A stretch of DNA of 64,000 bases, taken from Halomicrobium urmianum. Its GTDB lineage: Archaea > Halobacteriota > Halobacteria > Halobacteriales > Haloarculaceae. The stretch spans positions 620,001 to 684,000 of the forward strand of contig NZ_CP084090.1 of assembly GCF_020217425.1 (NCBI RefSeq), given 5' to 3'. Of this stretch, positions 9,119-16,871 are shown in pieces. Position 1 is the stretch's first letter. Every line of letters starts with the position of its first letter. Below the pieces are notes generated by a model, which saw nothing but the letters and a program-made list of their open reading frames with translations, did no database searches and was not told the origin of the DNA. Made by a program: the position numbers and the translations under genes.

Positions 9119-10027
9119 ATGGCACGCACCGCGCAGAAGGTGGACTCCCTGGCCCGCGAGGGCGAGGACATGACCGAGGCGCTGGCAGCGGTCCTCGAGG
9201 TGGCCGAGGAGGAAGGCACCGTCTCGTGGAGCGACGTCAGCGACGACCTCACCAGCGGCCAGTGGGGCCGGCTCATCGAGAAGGGCCTACTGGTCGACGC
9301 CGACGGCGAGGGCTTCGTCCTCGACGACCCCGAGGGGATCCACGAGGCGCTGGAGGAGACCGACCCGGCCGCCGTCGCGGACGACGCCGACGAGGCCGAG
9401 GTCGAGTGGACGAAGTGGGACAAGCTCGCCGGCCTCGGCGCCGTCTCGATGATCGCGGGCTACTCCATCCAGAGCGTTCGCGCAGTCGTGGGCAGCACCA
9501 TCGACCTCGTCCTCGGTCCGCTAGAGGCCGTCCTGCCCTTCTACGTCGTCGTCCTCGTGCTGGCCGTGCTGACCGGCCTCTGGTCGACCATCCTTCAGGA
9601 CAACCTGATGGACTCCGAGGTGATGGCCAAGTACCAGGAGCGCATGCAGGATCTCAAGGAGCGCCGCGAGGCCGCCAAGGAGCGGGGCGACGACGCCGAA
9701 CTGGAGCGCATTCAGGAGGAGCAGATGGAGGCCATGGGTGACCAGCTGGGCATGTTCAAGGCCCAGTTCCGCCCGATGGTCTGGATCATGCTACTGACCA
9801 TCCCCGCGTTCCTGTGGATGTACTGGCTGATCCTCGACGTCGGCATCGGCGGCGGCAGCAGTCAGGCCGTCCTCGTGATGCCCCTCGTCGGCGAGGTGAC
9901 GCAGTGGCAGCAAGGCGTCGTCGGCCCCGTCCAGGCGTGGATCGTCTGGTACTTCCTGTGCTCGCTCTCCTTCACCCAGCTGCTGCGGAAGGCGCTGAAC
10001 GTCCAGACCACGCCGACGACGTCCTGA
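9119..10027 (+). CDS. DUF106 / EMC3-TMCO1-like membrane insertase protein
   Basis: The 302-aa product has a soluble acidic N-terminal region (residues 1-100), a first membrane span near 105-125, a second at ~135-160, a charged cytosolic coiled coil (about 165-210, [20 protein letters not shown]) and two more spans at ~225-245 and 265-290. This is the layout of archaeal DUF106 proteins, related to EMC3, TMCO1 and the YidC/Oxa1 superfamily. By homology it would help insert membrane proteins. It lies between adk and cmk, as in many haloarchaea. TATA-like TTCATAAC is at 9084-9091. Confidence 0.9.
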   Translation: MARTAQKVDSLAREGEDMTEALAAVLEVAEEEGTVSWSDVSDDLTSGQWGRLIEKGLLVDADGEGFVLDDPEGIHEALEETDPAAVADDADEAEVEWTKWDKLAGLGAVSMIAGYSIQSVRAVVGSTIDLVLGPLEAVLPFYVVVLVLAVLTGLWSTILQDNLMDSEVMAKYQERMQDLKERREAAKERGDDAELERIQEEQMEAMGDQLGMFKAQFRPMVWIMLLTIPAFLWMYWLILDVGIGGGSSQAVLVMPLVGEVTQWQQGVVGPVQAWIVWYFLCSLSFTQLLRKALNVQTTPTTS

Positions 10028-10133
10028 CCGGGCCGTCGCCCCGTTCTGTTTCCCGTCGGCCGTTTCGGACCGTCGGCCGGGACCGCCGCCCGGAACAGAC
10101 AACCTCTTAATCCACGCACCCCCGAGTCCCGAT

Positions 10134-10712
10134 ATGTTGATCACCGTCTCCGGACCGGCTGGCAGCGGCAAGAGCACTCTCGCCGCCAACCTCGCCGACC
10201 GGCTCGGATACGATCACGTCAGCGGCGGCGACATCTTCCGCTCGCTGGCGGACGAGCGCGGGGTGTCGCTGGTGGAGCTCAACCGACTGGCCGAGGAGGA
10301 CGACCAGATCGACCGCGACCTCGACCGCCGGCTGCGCGAGACCGCGCAGGACCGCAACGACCTCGTCCTCGAGTCCCGGCTGGCCGGCTGGATGGCCGGC
10401 GAGTACGCCGACCTGAAGCTGTGGCTGGACGCCCCGCTGGACGTCCGCGCGGAGCGCATCGCCGACCGCGAGGCCAAGCCCGTCGCGGAGGCCCGCGACG
10501 AGACCCAGGCCCGCGCCGATAGCGAGGCGCTGCGCTACGAGGAGTACTACAACATCGAGATCGACGACCTGTCTATCTACGACCTGACGGTCAACACCGC
10601 CCGCTGGGACGAGGCGGGCATGCTGGAACTGGCCGCCACCGCCGCCGAGTCCTACCGCCCCGAGGGCGACGAGGGACAGACCCCGATCACCGGCGTCGAC
10701 TACGACTTCTGA
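10134..10712 (+). CDS. cmk: Cytidylate kinase
   Basis: The 192-aa product phosphorylates CMP/dCMP. The P-loop GPAGSGKST is at residues 7-15, the SGGDIFR nucleotide-binding motif at ~31, the [17 protein letters not shown] segment at ~85, and an Arg-rich lid region follows ([15 protein letters not shown]). Length matches archaeal Cmk. A TATA-like CTTAATC is about 25 bases before the ATG. The stop codon is one base from the cbf5 start, so the two are co-transcribed. Confidence 0.95.
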   Translation: MLITVSGPAGSGKSTLAANLADRLGYDHVSGGDIFRSLADERGVSLVELNRLAEEDDQIDRDLDRRLRETAQDRNDLVLESRLAGWMAGEYADLKLWLDAPLDVRAERIADREAKPVAEARDETQARADSEALRYEEYYNIEIDDLSIYDLTVNTARWDEAGMLELAATAAESYRPEGDEGQTPITGVDYDF

Positions 10713-10713
10713 G

Positions 10714-11613
10714 ATGGTCCGTGGCCCGCCCGACGACCGATCGCCGGCCGACCTGCTCACCTTCGGCGTCGTCAACCTCGACAAGCCGCCCGGCCCCTCC
10801 GCACACCAGGTCGCCGCCTGGGTCCGAGACATGATCGACGACGCCCTCGACGAGGTCGGCGCGGACGCCGAGGTCGGCCGCGTCGCCCACGGCGGCACGC
10901 TCGACCCCAAGGTGACCGGTTGCCTGCCGATCCTGCTGGGCGACGCCGCCCGCGCCGCACAGGTGTTCGACGACGCCGACAAGGAGTACGTCACTATCCT
11001 CGAACTCCACGACCGTGCGCCCGCCGACTTCGACGAGGTCGTCGGCGAGTTCGAGGACGCCGTCTACCAGAAGCCGCCCCGCAAGAGCGCCGTCAAGCGT
11101 CGTCTCCGTCAGCGCGAGATCCACGAACTGGACGTGCTGGAGCAGTACGACCGCCGCGCGCTCGTGCGCGTGCGCTGCGAGTCCGGGACCTACGTCCGGA
11201 AGCTCTGCCACGACGTCGGCCTGGCGCTGGGGACGGGCGCTCACATGGGCGAACTCCGGCGGACGGCCACCGGGGACTTCGACGACGCCGGCCTCGTGAC
11301 CCTCCACGAACTCCGGGACGCCCTGGCCGACTGGACCGAACTGGGCGACGAGAGGCCGCTCCGCGAGGCCGTGTCCCCCGCCGAACGCGCGCTGGGGAAG
11401 TACCCGCAGGTGACCATCGCGCCCAGCGCGGCGGCGGAGGTGGCTCAGGGCGCGCCCGTCTACGCGCCCGGCGTGATCGACGCCGAAGGCGAGCGGGACG
11501 AGGACGTCCTCTGCGTGACGCCCGACGGCGCCGCCGTGTGTCTCGGCGTGCTGGTCGGCGACCCCGACGCCGATTCCGGGACCGTAGTCGAACTAGAGCG
11601 CGTGCTAGTGTGA
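10714..11613 (+). CDS. cbf5: tRNA/rRNA pseudouridine synthase Cbf5 (TruB family)
   Basis: The 299-aa product is the catalytic subunit of H/ACA RNA-guided pseudouridylation and can also make psi55 in tRNA. The N-terminal catalytic domain has VVNLDKPPGPSAHQV and the active-site aspartate in GGTLDPKVTG (residue ~68). The C-terminal ~75 residues (from KYPQVTIAPSAAAEVAQG) form a PUA RNA-binding domain. It follows cmk with one base between. The N-terminal extension of eukaryotic dyskerin is absent, as usual in archaea. Confidence 0.95.
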   Translation: MVRGPPDDRSPADLLTFGVVNLDKPPGPSAHQVAAWVRDMIDDALDEVGADAEVGRVAHGGTLDPKVTGCLPILLGDAARAAQVFDDADKEYVTILELHDRAPADFDEVVGEFEDAVYQKPPRKSAVKRRLRQREIHELDVLEQYDRRALVRVRCESGTYVRKLCHDVGLALGTGAHMGELRRTATGDFDDAGLVTLHELRDALADWTELGDERPLREAVSPAERALGKYPQVTIAPSAAAEVAQGAPVYAPGVIDAEGERDEDVLCVTPDGAAVCLGVLVGDPDADSGTVVELERVLV

Positions 11614-11660
11614 CTGTCTCTCTCGTGATCCCCCGCCAGCGACGGGACTGGATCGTAGCC

Positions 11661-11669
11661 CTTAATTAG
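11661..11669 (+). promoter_or_regulatory. TATA box of tRNA-Pro
   Basis: CTTAATTAG is centred about 28 bases before the tRNA 5' end, the normal spacing for an archaeal TATA element. Confidence 0.55.
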
Positions 11670-11692
11670 TACACCCCCCTGCACCTAAACGC

Positions 11693-11763
11693 GGGACCGT
11701 GGGGTAGCGGTATCCTCGGCGCATGGGGTGCGTCGGACCTGAGTTCGAATCTCGGCGGTCCCA
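11693..11763 (+). tRNA. tRNA-Pro (anticodon GGG)
   Basis: The cloverleaf can be drawn by hand. The acceptor stem is GGGACCG/CGGTCCC plus discriminator A. The anticodon stem is GGCGC/GCGTC (11718-11722 with 11730-11734) with loop ATGGGGT, so the anticodon is GGG. The T-arm is CTGAG-TTCGAAT-CTCGG. No intron is seen and no CCA is encoded. The 3' 13 bases are part of the attachment core of the provirus, which restores the tRNA sequence on integration. Confidence 0.95.
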
Positions 11764-11765
11764 CT
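11751..11765 (+). other. attL core
   Basis: CTCGGCGGTCCCACT, the tRNA-Pro T-arm/acceptor 3' strand plus two bases. It is identical to 29413-29427. After one mismatch both copies continue with CAAC. Confidence 0.9.
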
Positions 11766-11779
11766 CCAACATAAAGGTT

Positions 11780-11802
11780 AGCGGCCCTCTATGCCGCTTT
11801 TT
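11780..11802 (+). terminator. Possible terminator downstream of tRNA-Pro
   Basis: A 6-bp stem AGCGGC/GCCGCT with a 7-base loop runs into TTTTT. It lies on the viral side of attL, so the element brings it along when it integrates. In the circular form the same bases are inside an ORF (see the ORF at 29334), so its activity there is uncertain. Confidence 0.4.
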
Positions 11803-11820
11803 CGCTGTGAGGTGGTCCCT

Positions 11821-11937
11821 GTGAGCCGCCCGTCTCGCCAGTCCGAGCAGCGGGCGATCTGCAAGTTCTGCGGCTTCGTCATCGACCGGGTGCCGAAGCG
11901 GTGCCCGGCGCTCGACAACGGGAGGTGTCAGCCGTGA
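11821..11937 (+). CDS. 38-aa four-cysteine zinc-finger-like protein
   Basis: GTG start with a GAGGTG Shine-Dalgarno-like sequence just upstream. The product has CKFCG (residues 14-18) and two further cysteines (28 and 36), enough for one zinc site. It overlaps the next gene by GTGA (start 11934, stop 11935-11937). In the excised circle its own start would overlap the stop of the ORF that begins at 29334. Possibly a small DNA- or protein-binding factor. Confidence 0.65.
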   Translation: MSRPSRQSEQRAICKFCGFVIDRVPKRCPALDNGRCQP

Positions 11938-12494
11938 GCCGCGCGAGTCGGCCCACGTGGTCGCCCTCCGACGCCCTCGACCAGCAACTCGGCGAGCCCG
12001 ATCGGCTGCGGTTCCCCGACGGCTGGCAGATGAGCGAGTCGTGGCGACGCGCCCAGCGAGAGAGCGACAGAGGCAGCGCTGTCAACGACGCTGAGCGGAT
12101 GGTGTGGCTGGAAGGCAGCGAGCAGCCCCACCGCGTCACGTGGGCGCTGGCCGGCCAGACGCTCCGTGCAGAGTGCGACTGCGCCAGTAGTCGCTACCGC
12201 GGCTGGTGCGCTCACCTGGCGAGCCTCTGGTGGCGCTGGATCCGCGGCGAGATCGTCGTGACCCATCTCGACACCGGCCGCGAGTACCGGACGCCCCCGA
12301 CGTGGCTCCGCTTCGGCCGACCGCGTGATGCCGATCTGACGACGCTCACGCCGGCCCAGCAGGATGCGTACCTGCACGTCGACCTCGGCGGCGAAGGAGT
12401 CCGTGAGTACGCTCGTCGGACCGATCGGTCGCCCGGCACGGTCGGTAACCTGCTGGCCGACGCTCGCGAGAATGTCGGGGGTGAAGGACGGTGA
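11934..12494 (+). CDS. SWIM zinc-finger protein with C-terminal HTH
   Basis: The 186-aa product has a SWIM motif CDCASSRYRGWCAHL (CxC...CxH) at residues ~82-96. It ends in a sigma-region-4-like HTH (LTPAQQDAYLHVDL ... REYARRTDRSPGTVGNLL). SWIM fingers bind DNA or proteins. With the HTH this is likely a viral transcription regulator. GTG 11934 is chosen because it overlaps the previous stop, as most genes here do. Confidence 0.8.
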   Translation: MSRASRPTWSPSDALDQQLGEPDRLRFPDGWQMSESWRRAQRESDRGSAVNDAERMVWLEGSEQPHRVTWALAGQTLRAECDCASSRYRGWCAHLASLWWRWIRGEIVVTHLDTGREYRTPPTWLRFGRPRDADLTTLTPAQQDAYLHVDLGGEGVREYARRTDRSPGTVGNLLADARENVGGEGR

Positions 12495-12667
12495 CCAGCC
12501 CGGCCCCCACCCTACCCTCACAGCGACGTGCGGGGGGGTGTCCGCCACCATACCGTCCAGTCGAAGCGAACCCAGGGTTAGCAGCCCCCCGGATGCGGGG
12601 TAGCCGAACCCCCGTTTCATCTGTGTCCGCAGCGACCGCTGGATCTGCGGACAGGAGGGCGGCATGA
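12491..12667 (+). CDS. Possible 58-aa Pro/Arg-rich ORF
   Basis: The ORF runs from a GTG that overlaps the upstream stop (GTGA) to a TGA that overlaps the next ATG (ATGA at 12664). This double overlap is the pattern of true genes in this element, but the composition (Pro, Ala, Arg) is poor support and the stretch could be untranslated. Confidence 0.35.
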   Translation: MTSPAPTLPSQRRAGGCPPPYRPVEANPGLAAPRMRGSRTPVSSVSAATAGSADRRAA

Positions 12668-13110
12668 GTTCGTCCGGTAGCCGCCTGCCCGGTGACTCCG
12701 ATGCGACCGACCGTCACCGGAGCGAGGAACGCGCCGAAGCGCGCCTCTCGGGCGAGTTAGCCGCTCGTTTCACCGACTACCTCGACGCTCACGGCGAAGC
12801 CAAGAGCGACGTGGTGCGCGAAGCCCTCGACGAGTTCCTCCCCGCTTCGGAGCGCTCGCGCTACGTCCTACCGCGTGACCCCGATCTGGCGGATGCCTAC
12901 CTCGCGCTGGCCGGCGAGGAACGCCGGACGCTGTCGGTGGACGTCGCCGAAGACATCCTCTGCCGGGAGTCGCACCCGAACACACCGAAGGAACTGATTC
13001 GGGAGGAAGTGCTGGGGCCACTCACCGACACTGGACTCGTCTCGATCGAGTACGGAACCGTCGCCATCCACCCGCTGACGCCGCGAACCGAGGTGATGAA
13101 CGGTGAGTGA
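12664..13110 (+). CDS. Ribbon-helix-helix DNA-binding protein with C-terminal domain
   Basis: The 148-aa product has an RHH-like segment at residues ~25-60 (ARLSGELAARFTDYLDAHGE, then SDVVREALDEFL). A helical C-terminal domain with one cysteine (ILCRES) follows. RHH proteins are dimeric repressors. It sits in the left-end regulator group with the SWIM protein. Overlaps the next ORF by 8 bases. Confidence 0.7.
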   Translation: MSSSGSRLPGDSDATDRHRSEERAEARLSGELAARFTDYLDAHGEAKSDVVREALDEFLPASERSRYVLPRDPDLADAYLALAGEERRTLSVDVAEDILCRESHPNTPKELIREEVLGPLTDTGLVSIEYGTVAIHPLTPRTEVMNGE

Positions 13111-13255
13111 GTCGACTCGTCGTGACGACCTGCTCGCCGAGATCGAGGATGACGACCGTCGCCGGACGGTCGGCGCACTGACCGACCTCCAGCAGACCCA
13201 CCTCACCCGGCGAGACGCCCGCGACTGGGGTGGTTCCCGCGGCTGGCACGAATAG
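13103..13255 (+). CDS. 50-aa charged protein, unknown
   Basis: GTG start inside the end of the RHH gene. The product is rich in Asp/Arg (DDLLAEIEDDDRRRTVGALT) and ends RDWGGSRGWHE. It is the last gene of the left-end group and is followed by a CTGTTTTTATT stretch that could stop transcription. Function unknown. Confidence 0.5.
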   Translation: MSESTRRDDLLAEIEDDDRRRTVGALTDLQQTHLTRRDARDWGGSRGWHE

Positions 13256-13379
13256 CCAAGTTCAACGATACTTCCGGTCTGTTTTTATTGACGCTCTTCT
13301 GTCATCTGCCCACCAATTAGGAACAGGCCTATAGATTCGTTTGTTTGAGGGATAGCTGGCGAAGACGGGGCTCCAATCA
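13256..13379. other. Intergenic region closing the left-end group
   Basis: Holds TTTTTA (a possible archaeal T-rich terminator) shortly after the 13255 stop, and otherwise no ORF with coding character. The rest of the 13256-13632 gap contains the small minus-strand peptide gene and the divergent promoters described separately. Confidence 0.4.
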
Positions 13380-13463
13380 CTATCCCAGGGACCACGCATC
13401 AAGCGCGATTCCTATTATCAGCAGTGCTCCGAGCAGGACCAGTAGGTCTACCAACCTGTCCAT
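13380..13463 (-). CDS. 27-aa single-span membrane peptide
   Basis: The ORF encodes MDRLVDLLVLLGALLIIGIA plus seven residues (LDAWSLG), a single hydrophobic helix. A TATA box (TTTATAAC on the minus strand, 13485-13493) is about 26 bases before the ATG, exactly as for a leaderless mRNA. It is divergent from the 13613 transcription unit. It could be a small toxin, holin-like or virion membrane peptide. Too short for a homology claim. Confidence 0.5.
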   Translation of the reverse strand: MDRLVDLLVLLGALLIIGIALDAWSLG

Positions 13464-13553
13464 GCGCCGCCGGACTCCGGCCCCTGTTATAAAACTGTCT
13501 GCCGAAGGTATCTGTGGCTACTGACCAGTGTGGCCCCCGTTCGCTGTTGCTTG

Positions 13554-13588
13554 ATTGATTAACAATCAATTTCCTAACAGGTTTTATC
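13554..13588 (+). promoter_or_regulatory. Operator palindrome and TATA box
   Basis: ATTGATT-AAC-AATCAAT is a perfect 7-bp inverted repeat (13554-13570). It lies 10 bases before a TATA-like TTTTATCC (13581-13588), which is about 27 bases before the ATG at 13613. A dimeric regulator bound here would cover the TFB site. Confidence 0.6.
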
Positions 13589-13612
13589 CTAGGGTAGTCC
13601 GGTACTGCTGGT

Positions 13613-13636
13613 ATGGTGGTGACAGCAGCACCGTGA
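13613..13636 (+). CDS. Candidate leader peptide MVVTAAP
   Basis: A 7-codon ORF begins at the position predicted as transcription start. Its TGA overlaps the GTG of the long ORF at 13633 (GTGA). It could be a leaderless initiation site that feeds ribosomes to the internal GTG start. Short enough to be chance. Confidence 0.4.
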   Translation: MVVTAAP

Positions 13637-14856
13637 CCACACGAATCGAGTTTGGTAGCAAGGCGGCAGCCGACGCCGCCCGCGACGAGTATGAGGAGTA
13701 CCTGTGCAGCGACGACGACCGGCGTCTGAAGCCGGTCGCCTTCGCTGACCAGGGCACGCCGGAGCACGTCATCGAGGACGCTCGCCGGCAGGCCGCGGAC
13801 TCGAAGACCGACAGCGGCGAGTCGGCCGGGTCAGCGGCCCTGACTGACGCGGAGCGCGAGGAAATCGACTTTACCGAAACCGACGTGATGACCGCGAGAG
13901 CAGCCAAGGCTGCGTATCTCGATGAAGGGGTCTCGGACTGGCTCACCTACTGGTCCGAGGACCTGACGACGACCGGCGAGGCCCGTGAAGCGGCGAAGCG
14001 GGCGAAGAAGGATGAGCAGGACACCCGCATGGACGCCGGCCCGACCGGCGAGGAGCGCGGCCAGCAGTACCAGCAGCAGGCGATAGCTCAGGAGTGCGAC
14101 CACATCCGCGGCCACTGTGAGAACGGCGACACGGGAGCCTGCGAGTTCCTTCAGGAGCGCTGCGGATACGACCAAGAGGAGATCGAGCAGCTGCTAGACG
14201 AGCGCCCAGCCGAAACCGAGCAAGAGGAGTTGGTGACGATCGGGGGCGACGAGTACCCCGAGATGGAGGTAACGCCGGAGGTAGCGGGTGCTCTACGGCA
14301 GGCCTGGCAGGGCTACAAGGGCGGTACCGCCGACCTCGAAGCGGCGCTGGGGGAGGTGCGAGAGTCGGTCATCAACACCCGGCAGGCGTGGCGAGCCATC
14401 AACCGGATTCGGGAGGCCAACGACCAGGCCCCGCTCCACCCCGACCGGCTGCACACCCTCCTCGATGCGCTCGCTGGGATGCCGGCGAGCATCCCCGAGG
14501 TGAGGACGCTCACCCACTTCACCACCGACGGGGCTGACGACCAGGGCGAAGCGGCGGACGAGGGCGCTGAAGCGGCGGAAAGCAGCGCTTCCGAGCGGGT
14601 GCTGGAGGTGGCTGAAAGCGCCCAGGCCGACCTCACCGGGGAGCGACAGCGCCCTGACCAGCAGTCCGAGTTGGCGATTGAAGCGGACCCCCGCACCGCT
14701 CAGGGGCGGGAAAGCACCGCTGAAGCGGCGGTCAACCAGGGCGGTCTCCTCGCCGACGAGCGCGACGACCCCAGCATGGGGGCCGAGAGCGGCCAGGAGA
14801 GCACCGACCAGCAGCAGTTTCGAGACCCCGAGCAGGGGACACTCAGTGATTCATGA
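13633..14856 (+). CDS. Viral protein with Cys cluster and acidic repeats, unknown
   Basis: The 407-aa product, GTG start, is hydrophilic and mostly helical. The middle has a cysteine/histidine cluster (CDHIRGHCENGDTGACEFLQ, then RC) that could bind zinc. The last ~100 residues are low-complexity and carry DDQGEAADEGAEAAES, which recurs with near-identical DNA in the next gene. It is the first gene of the late/packaging unit, before the ATPase. In SH1-like viruses this place holds virion or accessory proteins. No known domain is recognised. Confidence 0.65.
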   Translation: MTTRIEFGSKAAADAARDEYEEYLCSDDDRRLKPVAFADQGTPEHVIEDARRQAADSKTDSGESAGSAALTDAEREEIDFTETDVMTARAAKAAYLDEGVSDWLTYWSEDLTTTGEAREAAKRAKKDEQDTRMDAGPTGEERGQQYQQQAIAQECDHIRGHCENGDTGACEFLQERCGYDQEEIEQLLDERPAETEQEELVTIGGDEYPEMEVTPEVAGALRQAWQGYKGGTADLEAALGEVRESVINTRQAWRAINRIREANDQAPLHPDRLHTLLDALAGMPASIPEVRTLTHFTTDGADDQGEAADEGAEAAESSASERVLEVAESAQADLTGERQRPDQQSELAIEADPRTAQGRESTAEAAVNQGGLLADERDDPSMGAESGQESTDQQQFRDPEQGTLSDS

Positions 14857-15446
14857 CAGGACCAGATTGCCCCGCTGAGGGGTGCGACTACAACGAAGAC
14901 GGCGAAAAGAGCGCTGGCAGTGTCCGCCGGCACATCAATGCGAAGGCCGACGACGCTCACGAGGACGTCGAAGCGCTCCGAGCGGCACTGATGGAGCCCG
15001 ACGAGGGCGGTGACCAGGGCGGCGAGGGCACCGCTCAGGGCGCTCCCGACGACGCCGGGGACGACGACCAGGGCGAAGCGGCGGACGAGGGCACTGAAGC
15101 GGCGGAAACCAGCGAGAACGATCACCCCGAGGAACCGGACGACATGGATCAGACCGACGAGTACGAGCAGCAGCTACAGGGTGGTAGCGGCACCGACGAC
15201 CAGGGCGACAGCGGCGACGAGGGCACCGCTCAGGGCGCTCCCGACGACGGTGGCGACGGCGACCAGGGTGGTAGCAGCGGCGGTGGTGTCCCCGTCGCCG
15301 CCCTGATCGGTGGCATGGTCCTGGTGCTGGTCGCCTTGCTCCTGCTCGGCGGCTCCGACGACTCGGACGAACCGATCGAAGTGGAGAGCGAGCAGGCCGA
15401 ACCCGTCGAGGAAGACGACGCCGAGCCGATCACGGAGGCGTGGTGA
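14853..15446 (+). CDS. C2H2-like finger protein with acidic linker and C-terminal membrane span
   Basis: The 197-aa product starts with CPAEGC and HINAKADDAH spaced like a C2H2 finger (residues 6-37). It continues with a Gly/Asp/Gln low-complexity linker containing the repeats GTAQGAPDD (twice) and GEAADEGTEAAE, and has one membrane helix at ~148-168 (VPVAALIGGMVLVLVALLLL) and an acidic tail. The layout suggests a virion membrane protein that reaches the genome or capsid with its finger. ATGA overlap with the gene before. Confidence 0.65.
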   Translation: MTGPDCPAEGCDYNEDGEKSAGSVRRHINAKADDAHEDVEALRAALMEPDEGGDQGGEGTAQGAPDDAGDDDQGEAADEGTEAAETSENDHPEEPDDMDQTDEYEQQLQGGSGTDDQGDSGDEGTAQGAPDDGGDGDQGGSSGGGVPVAALIGGMVLVLVALLLLGGSDDSDEPIEVESEQAEPVEEDDAEPITEAW

Positions 15447-15994
15447 CCGTGGTGGACGCTGACACCGAGGAGCCCGACCCCGGCGAGCAGGACGACGAGG
15501 ACAAGCGGCCGCCGATCGAGGACGACGAGCGGGCCGACGTCGACCTTGATGACCTCGACGTGGACCCGGCGGACGTCGAAGCGGAGGCCGGTGCCGGCGC
15601 TGACGACAGCGAGGACGCCGCCGAGTCCGACGACGCGGACGAGAGTACCGACGGTAGCGACGGCGACGAGAGCGGCCAGCAGGACGCCATGCCGGCGCTC
15701 GATGGAGCCGCCGAGTCCTGGGGAGACCAGTACGTCGACATGCTGGCGTTCCTTCTGGGCGAGATCGCGGAGGACGGCGACGGCACGGCCGAGAAAGACG
15801 CCGAGACCATCGCGGACCTGGCCCGGTCGGAGCCGATGGCCCTGGACGACGCGGTCGACGAGTGGCTGGCCGAGTCCGGCATGGGCCAGGAGATGGACCC
15901 CGGCCAGGCCGTCCTCGCGGGGACGGCCATGCTGGTGGTCGTGGTTATCGTGACGGAAACCGACCTGGCGAGCGACCTTCTCAGCGACCTGTAA
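15443..15994 (+). CDS. Acidic protein with C-terminal hydrophobic helix
   Basis: About 184 aa. The first ~80 residues are almost only Asp/Glu/Ala. A helical region follows (SWGDQYVDMLAFLLGEIAED) and then a hydrophobic helix near the end (AVLAGTAMLVVVVIVTE). Start is GTG 15443 (GTGA overlap) or the adjacent GTG 15440. Likely a virion or assembly membrane protein. Confidence 0.6.
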   Translation: MTVVDADTEEPDPGEQDDEDKRPPIEDDERADVDLDDLDVDPADVEAEAGAGADDSEDAAESDDADESTDGSDGDESGQQDAMPALDGAAESWGDQYVDMLAFLLGEIAEDGDGTAEKDAETIADLARSEPMALDDAVDEWLAESGMGQEMDPGQAVLAGTAMLVVVVIVTETDLASDLLSDL

Positions 15995-15996
15995 CC

Positions 15997-16581
15997 ATGA
16001 TGGACAAGCTACAGCGGATGCGGCAGATTCGGGAAGAGATCAACAACCCCCACGACTCCGAGCGAATCCGCAACCTCGCGGAGATCCTGGCGGAGATTGA
16101 GGGCGGCATCAGGGACGCGGTGATCGACCAGCGCGACGAGCTCGAGATCGACGTGGATGACGACCTGGCCGGCCAGTCCCGAGAGGATCGGGTGGCCATG
16201 CTGTGCGACGTGATCGAGGCGTACACGCCTGGCGGGCCGTCTGTTGTCGAGACGTGGCTGGAGACGTGCCCACCCGAGGCCCTACAGGACAGCGATGCCG
16301 ACCCGGCGGACCTGACGGCCTACGCCGGCCTGAGCAGCGAGGAGTGGCAGCAGCAGATCCAGAACTGGGCCGATGCCTACCGGCGTCAGGCCGGCGACGT
16401 AGCCGACGACTGGACGCTGGCGGATCACCACGTCCGGTCCCAGTTCGGTCTCTCGCTCGACGTCTTCGAGGAGTGCGTGGTCGATGTCTCCAAAGAGCGC
16501 GCCCTGGAGGACCTGCTTGCCGGCCCGAGCAAGGACGTGAAGGCCGGCATCGAGGCCAACACCAGCGAGGTAGAGGCATGA
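15997..16581 (+). CDS. Helical viral protein, unknown
   Basis: The 194-aa product begins MMDKLQRMRQIREEINN and is soluble and helical, with QQQIQNWADAYRRQAGD in the middle. No membrane span. It lies between acidic membrane proteins and the ATPase and is co-transcribed with them. No domain recognised. Confidence 0.6.
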   Translation: MMDKLQRMRQIREEINNPHDSERIRNLAEILAEIEGGIRDAVIDQRDELEIDVDDDLAGQSREDRVAMLCDVIEAYTPGGPSVVETWLETCPPEALQDSDADPADLTAYAGLSSEEWQQQIQNWADAYRRQAGDVADDWTLADHHVRSQFGLSLDVFEECVVDVSKERALEDLLAGPSKDVKAGIEANTSEVEA

Positions 16582-16871
16582 CTTTCGACGTCGACGGTGA
16601 GGAGTTCGTTGAGGCGCTGGTCTACGCGGCCGCTATCTACGTCCTCGGGAGGGCGGCCGGTCGGCTGCTGCTCCCGAGCGGTCCCGATCGGGCCGACCGC
16701 CCGGACCGGCTGCTGCTCGACGCCTTCGACCTCGACGTGCTGGCAGACGGCCACGCTGTCCGGGTGGCGTCCGAGCAGGGCGAGGTGATGTGGCTCACGA
16801 CGACCGACCCGGCCGAGGAGATCTCCGAGGTAGTCGACACCGACCAGAGCGACGACGGGGCCGAAACGTGA
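16578..16871 (+). CDS. 97-aa membrane-associated protein
   Basis: The product has a hydrophobic segment at residues ~12-34 (ALVYAAAIYVLGRAAGRLLL) and a small polar C-terminal part. ATGA overlap with the gene before and GTGA overlap with the ATPase gene. Probably a virion membrane protein or an ATPase partner. Confidence 0.6.
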   Translation: MTFDVDGEEFVEALVYAAAIYVLGRAAGRLLLPSGPDRADRPDRLLLDAFDLDVLADGHAVRVASEQGEVMWLTTTDPAEEISEVVDTDQSDDGAET

